Positions 42,457 to 49,558 of a DNA stretch of 64,000 nt are shown piece after piece; positions within the stretch are counted from its first letter, which is position 1; every line of letters begins with the position of its first letter. The position numbers and the translations under genes were made by a program. The stretch comes from Spirosoma sp. KUDC1026 (GTDB lineage Bacteria > Bacteroidota > Bacteroidia > Cytophagales > Spirosomataceae). The stretch lies in assembly GCF_013375035.1 (NCBI RefSeq), contig NZ_CP056032.1, positions 5,144,001-5,208,000 on the forward strand, in the 5' to 3' direction. The notes beneath the pieces were generated by a model that saw nothing but the letters and a program-made list of their open reading frames with translations, was not told the origin of the DNA and made no database searches.

Positions 42457-43946
42457 CGTGAACGTTTTGATTTAACGGGTGCAACCACTGATTCTTTGAC
42501 CGTCAGGGAAATCACCGCATTCGAAATACTATCTTGTTGCACCGTAGCCAGCATTGGTTTCTCCACGTCGGCGAAGTACAGTTTCTTGGCAATAAGCTGC
42601 CCGCCACTAGCCGCTTCGATGCCGGTTTTAAAACCGCTGATCACCAGATTTTCCAGGCGAACGGCTCCCGATCGGTTGATTTGCACGGCCAGCGCAGCCT
42701 TCGTTGAGTCGATCGGCATCAGCACCGTAAGCTGGCCGTCGCCAATGACGGCCAGCATCGAATCTGTCAGCAGTAACGGTTCCCGAAGCCGAAACGTATC
42801 GGCCGGGAGCACTAATCGATGATCGGTACGTCCGTAAGCGGCTAGTTTGAGCGAGTCCAGTAACGTATCGGCCGCCGTAAAGGCCGCATCCGTGGGCGTC
42901 ACCGCTGTGAATCCGGTCACGCGGGCGATGCCTTCGTTACTGATTTTAATACTGTCGACCGCAACAGGACGTGGGGGTCGGCTATCGGGTTGATTCTGGT
43001 ACCAGATCAGCGCCACAATCAGTGCAATGGCTACCAGCGCGCCCAGCCCTAGCCCCCACCGGCCAGAACCAGACGTACCTTTATCGTCTACGTCTGGTTT
43101 ACTGGCGATCATCGGTGTTGTCGACGCGCTCACGACTGGATTAGGTTGCTTGTCGGGTACGGAAGTCGCTCCCGTTGTGATCGATCCGGTTTCTTCGCCC
43201 GACTGCCTCGCCACAACGACCGTAATATTATCCTTTCCACCCTGCTGGTTAGCCAGCTGAATCAGATCCCGAATCTGCTCTTCGGGCGACAGCGGACGGT
43301 TCAAAATCCCCCGAATCTGCGACCGGGTCAGCATGTCGGTCAGACCGTCACTGCATAGCAGTAACAGGTCGCCCGGCAGGAAATCCGTTTCGTTCGACTC
43401 AATAAAATCTTCGTCGTCGACGCGATGGGGTTCGGAGCCGACGGTTCGCAGTACTACGTTTCGGTGCGGATGCTCCATAGCCTCTGCTTCGGAGAGTTCG
43501 TTAGCATCCTCGCGCTCGCCCACCAGCGAGTGATCGAACGTTATTTTCTCCAGTTCGTCGTTTCGGTACCGATACAGCCTCGTATCGCCTACGTGTGCGT
43601 AATACACTTTTTCCGCAGCGGCATCGGCCACGGCAGCCGTCAGCACACAGCACATCTGATCCAGTTCCAGGTGTTGCTGGCGCTCGGCATCAATCTGATT
43701 ATTAGCAAACACCAAAGCCTCCCGCAACATCGTCAACGTATCGCCTTTTGGCGTTGCCATATACTGCTGAATGGATTCTTTGGCAATTGCCGATGCCCGT
43801 TCCCCACCCGCGTAGCCGCCTACGCCATCAATCACGACCAATAGCGCGCTCGTTTCTGCCCAAAGCGAAGTACAGATAAACGTATCCTGATTGTCCTGAC
43901 GACGTTTGCCGACATCAGTCTGGCCGGCGATGGTTAGTGTATGCAT
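42453..43946 (-). CDS. PP2C-family Ser/Thr phosphatase with membrane helix
   Basis: A 497-residue PPM phosphatase. The catalytic domain (about 1-255) shows VGKRRQDNQD, VIDGVGGYAGGERAS, YYAHVGDTRLYRYR, LLLCSDGLTD and GGKDNITVVV, with all metal-binding Asp in place. After a Pro/Thr-rich linker a membrane helix (WGLGLGALVAIALIVALIW) leads to an extracytoplasmic part with LVLPADTFRLREPLLL and VRLENLVISGFKTGIEA, which looks like a few coils of a right-handed beta-helix. It is the counter-enzyme of the kinase in the same transcript, as PstP in actinobacteria. Four-base overlap with the kinase gene. Confidence 0.93.
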   Translation of the reverse strand: MHTLTIAGQTDVGKRRQDNQDTFICTSLWAETSALLVVIDGVGGYAGGERASAIAKESIQQYMATPKGDTLTMLREALVFANNQIDAERQQHLELDQMCCVLTAAVADAAAEKVYYAHVGDTRLYRYRNDELEKITFDHSLVGEREDANELSEAEAMEHPHRNVVLRTVGSEPHRVDDEDFIESNETDFLPGDLLLLCSDGLTDMLTRSQIRGILNRPLSPEEQIRDLIQLANQQGGKDNITVVVARQSGEETGSITTGATSVPDKQPNPVVSASTTPMIASKPDVDDKGTSGSGRWGLGLGALVAIALIVALIWYQNQPDSRPPRPVAVDSIKISNEGIARVTGFTAVTPTDAAFTAADTLLDSLKLAAYGRTDHRLVLPADTFRLREPLLLTDSMLAVIGDGQLTVLMPIDSTKAALAVQINRSGAVRLENLVISGFKTGIEAASGGQLIAKKLYFADVEKPMLATVQQDSISNAVISLTVKESVVAPVKSKRSR

Positions 43947-43999
43947 GCAGAAACAGCTAAAGTTGATCGGGTAATCTGTTGGTTACAGTACCCGCTAGG

Positions 44000-44083
44000 T
44001 TAACGGGGCAGGTCCTGAAAATGCCGGATCACCAGGAAGATGACCAGCAGGAACAGCACGCCCACCAGCAAAAAGTCGATCAT
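44000..44083 (-). CDS. 27-residue single-pass membrane peptide
   Basis: ATG at 44083 and TAA at 44000-44002 give MIDFLLVGVLFLLVIFLV plus IRHFQDLPR. Nearly the whole peptide is one membrane helix with a short positively charged C-terminus. It begins 4 bases behind the stop codon of the FHA gene and ends 53 bases before the phosphatase gene, all on one strand, so it sits inside the operon. Such a long hydrophobic run in a correctly placed frame is unlikely to be chance, but expression is not proven. A role as subunit of the membrane kinase or synthase complex is only inferred. Confidence 0.5.
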   Translation of the reverse strand: MIDFLLVGVLFLLVIFLVIRHFQDLPR

Positions 44084-44087
44084 TACC

Positions 44088-45086
44088 TTACAGGTTACGG
44101 TTAAACTGCAGCGTGACCATGCTGTTCAGCAGGATCTGCGCTTTATCGGGCAGTTCGTGCCACTGTGGATTGGCGGGTTCGCTCCGGGGCACCACGCGTT
44201 CGTTGATACGGGTTTCGTTCCGGCTGAACGAGGCCAGCTCAAACCCCTGCGTTATTTCGTTGTACCGAATCCGGGCATGGGGGTTCGATACATAGACTGA
44301 TTCCAGCAGCAGATAGTTTGAAAACTGTTGGTTGTCGGCCTCCTTACGGGCTATCACAATCTCGCGGTCGCGCATCAGGTACGTCGCATCCTGATTTTTG
44401 TCGGATACGTAATACCGAATCTGCGCGAGTCCATCTTCCAGGCTGCGCGGCAGTGATGGTTGCTGATTTACGGTACTGTTTATCTGACCGATCGGTTTTG
44501 CGGGTGCCTCGAACGAGAACTTAACCACAAACGCACCCGGCTCGCGAAAATCAATGTGCAGAAACGCCCGCTGGTCGACATCAATTTTCTCGTAGCGGTT
44601 CGTTTGTTGCACCCGCTGCGTTACGTGCATGGGAGCCGCACCCGACGCCAGGGCCTGATTCCCCGACAGAATCCCGGTGAGGGCACCTACCACCCGAACG
44701 TCGGCCGGTTCGACCGCTTCGCCATTGAATTCACGCCCGGCTCCGAATTTAAAAAACCAGCTCGACGCAACCGGAGATACTCGACCGTAGTTGGCTTTGT
44801 GCGCATCAATAAACTGATTAAAGGCACTGACGGCTTCGTTGACAATGACCGGGAACGCGTTCAATCGATCCTCGTAGACATCCGGGTGCAGAATAATCAG
44901 AAAATGCGCGTTGAAGAGCATACTTGCCCCTACCGATTCCTGCGAGATAGAATCCTCGAAACAGGCAACGAGTTCGTTTAAGATACGTGTGTTGGTAACG
45001 GCTGGCGCGGGGGCCGCCGTTGTCTGGCTGGGGGGAACAAGCAGGTCACCCAACTTCCGGAGCCAGCCACCGGACTGATTGGCCAT
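44088..45086 (-). CDS. FHA-domain protein, first gene of the kinase locus
   Basis: A 332-residue cytoplasmic protein. The N-terminal half (about 30-215) resembles the conserved N-domain of actinobacterial FhaA-like proteins (DUF3662-like) only loosely; the C-terminal half has an FHA fold: YLMRDREIVIARKEADNQ, LLESVYVSNPHARIRYNE and a final AQILLNSMVTLQF. The canonical Arg, Ser and His (IARKE, S-NPHA) are recognisable. It reads phosphothreonine and is probably a substrate or adaptor of the kinase. It has the same length as the FHA protein at 35820 but a different N-terminus. It is divergent from the AraC gene. Confidence 0.75.
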   Translation of the reverse strand: MANQSGGWLRKLGDLLVPPSQTTAAPAPAVTNTRILNELVACFEDSISQESVGASMLFNAHFLIILHPDVYEDRLNAFPVIVNEAVSAFNQFIDAHKANYGRVSPVASSWFFKFGAGREFNGEAVEPADVRVVGALTGILSGNQALASGAAPMHVTQRVQQTNRYEKIDVDQRAFLHIDFREPGAFVVKFSFEAPAKPIGQINSTVNQQPSLPRSLEDGLAQIRYYVSDKNQDATYLMRDREIVIARKEADNQQFSNYLLLESVYVSNPHARIRYNEITQGFELASFSRNETRINERVVPRSEPANPQWHELPDKAQILLNSMVTLQFNRNL

Positions 45087-45266
45087 ACAGGGTTGAATTA
45101 CGGACAGATTGCCTTCCTAACGATGCGCCCTCCCGGTTTCGTTTGAGGTCAGGAGTGCTTTTATTGTAAGCGTTTCAATGCGGTCTTTGTTTACGACCAC
45201 CTTTCCTCTGCCCGACGTACTGGCGAGCCCACGCGCTGATTTCTTTGAATTTCGTAACTTTACGCC

Positions 45267-46169
45267 ATGATAAGCACCGAGTCGATCGAAGAGTTTTACC
45301 AGAAGAAGTTCAACTGGATGCCGGATAACCTTCAGTACGATCTGTCACACTTCAACGTGTTCCGGCTGGAAGACTGCTTTGTACCGGGAGCACCGCCCAT
45401 GAATTACAGTCGCCGGGATTACTACAAAATCTCGCTGATCCGGGGGAAAAACGTGTATCATTATGCCGACAAAAGCATCGAGATCGAAGGTTCTACGCTG
45501 ATTTTCTTTAATCCGCAGGTGCCTTACACCTGGGCATCGCTGTCTGACGACAAAACAGGTTTTTTCTGCATTTTCCGGGAGGCTTTCTTCAATGAGCGGA
45601 TGCGGGGCAGCTTACATGAGCTGCCCATGTTTCTGCCCGGAGGCAAGCCAGCGTACTCGCTCACCCAGGAGCAGGATGAGCAGATCAGTCAGTTGTTCCA
45701 GAAAATGCTGGATGAGATCAATTCGGAGTATCGCTACAAGTATGACCTCTTGCAGAGCTATCTCACCGAGCTAATCCACAGCGCGCTAAAAATGCGACCG
45801 TCGGAAACGCTATACCAGCATCCTGACGCCAAGTCACGGATGACAGCGGTCTTTACGGAGCTACTGGAACGGCAGTTTCCGATTGAATCGCCCAGTCAGC
45901 GTTTTATGATGCGGTCGGCAAAAGATTTCGCGGATCATCTGTCCGTGCACGTCAACCACCTCAACCGCTCCATCCGGGAAACGACCGGCCGTACCACCAC
46001 CGACCACATTGCCGGGCGTCTCCTGAGCGAAGCCAAAGCGTTGCTCAAGCATACAGACTGGAACGTTGCCCAGATCAGCTATAGCCTCGGCTTCGAAGAA
46101 CCAGCCCATTTCAACAACTTCTTCAAGAAACAGACCCAGCTTACCCCTACTGCCTACCGAACTGTTTGA
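45267..46169 (+). CDS. AraC-family transcriptional regulator
   Basis: A 300-residue regulator with an N-terminal cupin-like sensor domain (about 30-150: NYSRRDYYKISLIRGKNVYHY, GSTLIFFNPQVPYTWAS) and two C-terminal helix-turn-helix motifs (about 205-298) with FADHLSVHVNHLNRSIRETTG and VAQISYSLGFEEPAHFNNFFKK, the AraC signature. The two SDR genes that follow on the same strand after 82 bases are its probable targets. Confidence 0.92.
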   Translation: MISTESIEEFYQKKFNWMPDNLQYDLSHFNVFRLEDCFVPGAPPMNYSRRDYYKISLIRGKNVYHYADKSIEIEGSTLIFFNPQVPYTWASLSDDKTGFFCIFREAFFNERMRGSLHELPMFLPGGKPAYSLTQEQDEQISQLFQKMLDEINSEYRYKYDLLQSYLTELIHSALKMRPSETLYQHPDAKSRMTAVFTELLERQFPIESPSQRFMMRSAKDFADHLSVHVNHLNRSIRETTGRTTTDHIAGRLLSEAKALLKHTDWNVAQISYSLGFEEPAHFNNFFKKQTQLTPTAYRTV

Positions 46170-46251
46170 ATTTTGCAAGTATCAGTTTGTCTGACGCAAG
46201 CCCTGCCCGCTCTTGTCCCGCTACTTTTGTCGTACCAAAACGAACAGACGT

Positions 46252-47091
46252 ATGGACAACAAAAAAGTATGGTTTATTACTGGCGCATCCAAAGGCCTGG
46301 GCCTGTCGCTGGTCAATCAGCTGCTGGCAGCGGGACATTACGTAGCCGCCACCTCCCGAAACGTAACGGATCTTAACCAGGCCGTTGGCCAGACAACCCC
46401 TAATTTTTTAGCCTTACAAGTCGATCTCGCCAACGAGCAAAGTGTTAAGCAAGCCATCGATCAAACGCTGTCAACCTTCGGTCGGCTTGACGTACTAGTC
46501 AATAACGCAGGCTACGGCATTGGCGGCAGTATTGAGGAGCTGACCGACGAAGAGACTCGCATTAGTTTTGACGTGAACGTCTTTGGAACGCTCAACGTCA
46601 TCCGGCACGCCATGCCCCATCTGCGCACCCAAGGATCGGGACATATCATTAACATCTCCTCTATTGCGGGCATTTCGGCCAATACCGGCTGGGCCATTTA
46701 CGGAGCCACCAAATACGCTATTGTGGGCCTCTCGGAAGTGCTGGCCGACGATGTGAAGCAGTTCGGAATTCACGTGACGGTGGTGGCACCGGGTGCATTC
46801 CGCACCAGCTTTCTCACGCCCGAATCGCTGGTGCTGGCCCAAAATCCCATCGACGCGTACACCGACGTTCGGGCGTCACACAGTAAGTACGAGCACATGA
46901 ACGGTAACCAGATCGGCGATCCGGAGAAAGCCGCGGCTGCGATGATCCAGATCAGTGAGGCCCCGAATCCACCCCTGTATTTACTGCTGGGCAGCGATGC
47001 CTACAAACGGGCCATGAACAAAGTCGAGCGGCTGCGCGATGAGTTTACGGCCAACGAGACGCTGACGAAATCCACTGATTTCTCCGCCTAG
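46252..47091 (+). CDS. SDR-family oxidoreductase, copy 1
   Basis: A 279-residue classical short-chain dehydrogenase. WFITGASKGLG (NAD(P) binding) begins at residue 6, NNAGYGIGG follows, then the catalytic INISSIAG Ser, and YGATKYA with the Tyr-X3-Lys pair. Arg/Ser at the end of the second strand (TSRNV) suggests NADP preference. The frame opens at 46213, but ATG 46252 starts the fold. Its sequence is closely similar to the next gene, so the two arose by tandem duplication. Substrate unknown. Confidence 0.9.
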   Translation: MDNKKVWFITGASKGLGLSLVNQLLAAGHYVAATSRNVTDLNQAVGQTTPNFLALQVDLANEQSVKQAIDQTLSTFGRLDVLVNNAGYGIGGSIEELTDEETRISFDVNVFGTLNVIRHAMPHLRTQGSGHIINISSIAGISANTGWAIYGATKYAIVGLSEVLADDVKQFGIHVTVVAPGAFRTSFLTPESLVLAQNPIDAYTDVRASHSKYEHMNGNQIGDPEKAAAAMIQISEAPNPPLYLLLGSDAYKRAMNKVERLRDEFTANETLTKSTDFSA

Positions 47092-47123
47092 TCCATTTCT
47101 TCCACAACAGATTCTCAACAACA

Positions 47124-47978
47124 ATGAGTACACAAAAAGTATGGTTCGTTACCGGTGCGTCTAAAGGCCTTGGCCTATCGCTGGTTAAACAATTGCTGGC
47201 CGCTGGGCACAACGTAGCGGCTACCTCCCGCCGGCTCGATGACCTGAGCCGGGCCGTAGGTACAGCTGATAATTTCTTACCACTCGCCGTTGACCTGACG
47301 ACCGAAAGCAGCGTAGCGCAGGCCATCAATCAGACCATCGAGCAGTTTGGCCGGATCGATGTTGTCGTCAACAATGCGGGGTACGGGCAGCTCGGCAGTC
47401 TCGAAGAATTGAGCGACGCCGAAGCCCGGACTAACTTTGACGTAAATGTTTTTGGTCCGCTCAACGTCATCCGACACGTCATGCCGCAGTTACGTAGCCA
47501 GCAGTCAGGGTATATTATCAACCTCTCGTCCATCGGCGGTTTCGTCGGTAACTTCCCCGGATTTGGCGTCTACTGTGCGACTAAGTTTGCGGTAGAAGGC
47601 TTCTCTGAAGCGCTGGCGGCCGAAGCGAAAGCCTTTGGCATCCACGTAACGATCGTTTCCCCTGGCTATTTCCGGACCGAGTTTCTTACATCGGGTTCCC
47701 TCGGCACGCCCGCCAATCCCATCGACGCCTACCAGTCCGTTCGGGAATCGCAGCAGGCACACCAGGAGCAGATCAATGGCAATCAGCCGGGTGATCCCGA
47801 GAAAGCCGTTGCCATTCTGATCCGCCTGGCCGACGAGCCAAATCCGCCCCTGCATCTGTTCCTGGGTCAGGATGCCTTCGATACGGCCACGGGAAAAATT
47901 ACTGCGTTACAACAGGAGATGACTACCTGGAAAAACGTAACCACTTCAACTGGTTTTGACGCGCCAGCTTTGGCATAA
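47124..47978 (+). CDS. SDR-family oxidoreductase, copy 2
   Basis: A 284-residue short-chain dehydrogenase with WFVTGASKGLGLSLVKQLL, NNAGYGQLGSLEEL, the catalytic Ser in INLSSIGG and YCATKFA with Tyr and Lys. It is a paralogue of the preceding gene, 32 bases behind it, with the same VNVFGPLNVIRHVMPQLRSQ layout. A strong terminator follows, so AraC target transcription probably covers both genes. Confidence 0.9.
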   Translation: MSTQKVWFVTGASKGLGLSLVKQLLAAGHNVAATSRRLDDLSRAVGTADNFLPLAVDLTTESSVAQAINQTIEQFGRIDVVVNNAGYGQLGSLEELSDAEARTNFDVNVFGPLNVIRHVMPQLRSQQSGYIINLSSIGGFVGNFPGFGVYCATKFAVEGFSEALAAEAKAFGIHVTIVSPGYFRTEFLTSGSLGTPANPIDAYQSVRESQQAHQEQINGNQPGDPEKAVAILIRLADEPNPPLHLFLGQDAFDTATGKITALQQEMTTWKNVTTSTGFDAPALA

Positions 47979-47995
47979 ATCAGGCTTAATCATAG

Positions 47996-48030
47996 CGGGC
48001 CCGCTTCTACGTGAAGCAGGCCCGTTTTTT
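47996..48030 (+). terminator. Terminator of the SDR pair
   Basis: Stem of about 12 bp with one mismatch (47996-48007 with 48013-48024), 5-base loop, then six T. Confidence 0.85.
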
Positions 48031-48047
48031 GTTCGTCAACTGAGCTT

Positions 48048-48758
48048 TCAACGTACGCCCGGCCCATCCGCTGAGGAACATTTGGGATAGAACGGATTAG
48101 GGTCGAACCGATCTTTGTACTGCCCGTCGGTCAGATAGTCCAGTTTACGGGACAGGAAGGTTAGTCCATCCATCATCAGCAATTGCTGGTCGGCATCCAT
48201 CTGCATAAGCCGGGCCGCCGGTATGCCCGTAATGGACTCCACTTTGCGGGCAATCTGGTAATTCTTCCCGCCAAAATACTGCACCATCCCGCAGTTGTTC
48301 ATCAGCGTCTGCCAGTCGTTCGGGTAGTTGGCTTCGAGTTGCTGAAAGTCCTGCCAGATAGTCCAGCATTTCAGGCCATAGCCGCGGCAGAGCGTAATGA
48401 TGCTGTAGAGATACGCAAAGTGCCCCAGTTGCCCTGCTTCGTCGAGCAGGAACAGCGTCTGCTGATGAGGAATAGTCTGACGGCTGGTAATGGTTTTCAG
48501 CAGCACTCCTATCCAAAGCTTGATCAGCGCCCGGTGCGAGATCAGCTTATCGGGCGGCAGGATCAAGTAGATCGTCATCGGTTTCCCGTCCCGAAAATCC
48601 TCCAGCGACAGCGTCGACGTACTGGTCGCTTTGTTCACGTCTTCGCTCAAAAAGGCCGATAGGTACGAGTAGGCCGTCGCCAGCGCACTCGGCCGTGTAT
48701 CCCGCTCGGGCATCGACAGAAAGTTATATAACTCGCTTATAACTAATGTATTATCCAA
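48048..48758 (-). pseudogene. Remnant of a TraG/VirD4-type conjugative coupling protein
   Basis: The open frame codes for 236 residues that match only the C-terminal half of TraG-type coupling ATPases: LYNFLSMPERDTRPSALATA, STLSLEDFRDGKPMTIYL, LPPDKLISHRALIKLW, the Walker B LFLLDEAGQLGHFAYL and FDPNPFYPK at the end. The Walker A region, membrane helices and N-terminal half (another 350-400 residues) are missing and the first codon is TTG. No relaxase or mating-pair genes are nearby. It is a decayed fragment of a former conjugative element. Confidence 0.8.
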
Positions 48759-49014
48759 CGAATTGCATCAAGCATTCACTAAGAACTGTGGTCGAAAATT
48801 GGGTTTGGCTGGCGGGGCCGGTCTGCGGCAACAGAACCCGGCTGTTGGCCGAATAAAACAAACTTATAGCATCGCCGTGTTTTAAGGTACCTACCCACTC
48901 CATGAAGCTTACCGTACCTGCCTGATCAAAAAAACTGCTATTAGCCCGGCTGATTTTTTCCAATAAACCTGAGTTGTAACTTTGTTTCTTTATTAGTCCC
49001 CCCCTAGCGTAAGC
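48759..49014. other. Region between the traG remnant and the BLUF gene
   Basis: A 70-codon minus-strand frame (48751-48963) touches the traG remnant but shows no resemblance to TraG or another family. The right end has the BLUF promoter. Confidence 0.4.
48977..48984 (+). promoter_or_regulatory. Candidate -7 element of the BLUF gene
   Basis: TAACTTTG matches TAnnTTTG exactly and lies 30 bases before the ATG at 49015. Upstream is a T-rich block at the -33 distance rather than a clear TTTG. Confidence 0.45.
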
Positions 49015-49437
49015 ATGGATTACTGCATCACTTATTTCAGTACGGCCGTTGAGTCAACCTCCGAACACGACATTTTCGACATTGTGGAGTTTAGTCGGAA
49101 TAAGAACGCCCGATTGGGTATCACCGGTGTGCTGTTATACGTCAACGGCAACATCGTTCAAGTGCTCGAGGGCCAGCAGGAAGCCGTAGAAGGTTTGTAT
49201 AAGAGCATCCAGATTGACCCCCGCCACACTAACGTACGAACCGTCATCAGCCATCACATTGCCCAGCGGCTGTTTGATCACTGGTTTATGGGCTATGAGA
49301 CGCTGACTACCCGGCAGTATGAAGAGGTAGCGGATATTATTGACGGGGAAGCGTCCCACGATCCTGACCGGCCAGTTATATTACGGATGCTTAAACGCTT
49401 TTTCGACGTTAACCACCGCCAGGCAACCGACGAATAA
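49015..49437 (+). CDS. BLUF-domain blue-light sensor
   Basis: A 140-residue stand-alone BLUF protein that should bind FAD. By comparison with cyanobacterial PixD (Tyr8, Asn32, Gln50) the photochemical residues are Tyr7, Asn31 and Gln49, in ITYFSTA, RNKNARLGITG and NIVQVLEG. A helical tail (about 100-140) follows, as in short BLUF proteins that signal by protein contact. It precedes a histidine kinase (121 bases away) on the same strand, which makes that kinase a possible partner, without proof. Confidence 0.93.
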   Translation: MDYCITYFSTAVESTSEHDIFDIVEFSRNKNARLGITGVLLYVNGNIVQVLEGQQEAVEGLYKSIQIDPRHTNVRTVISHHIAQRLFDHWFMGYETLTTRQYEEVADIIDGEASHDPDRPVILRMLKRFFDVNHRQATDE

Positions 49438-49558
49438 CGGTTGGCGTTTTCGCGAGTACACTTAAAAGGCCACTTGTCAACTAATTTTCGCAGAAAGGGG
49501 ATTAAACTACTCTGCAGATCGTTTATGTAGTGAGTGATGCATTGAGTAATTCCCATTC

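Noticed and set aside
48751-48963. 70-codon minus-strand frame upstream of the traG remnant as its missing N-terminal part
   Set aside because: It lacks Walker A and any TraG-like segment, so it does not support a simple frameshift in an otherwise whole gene.
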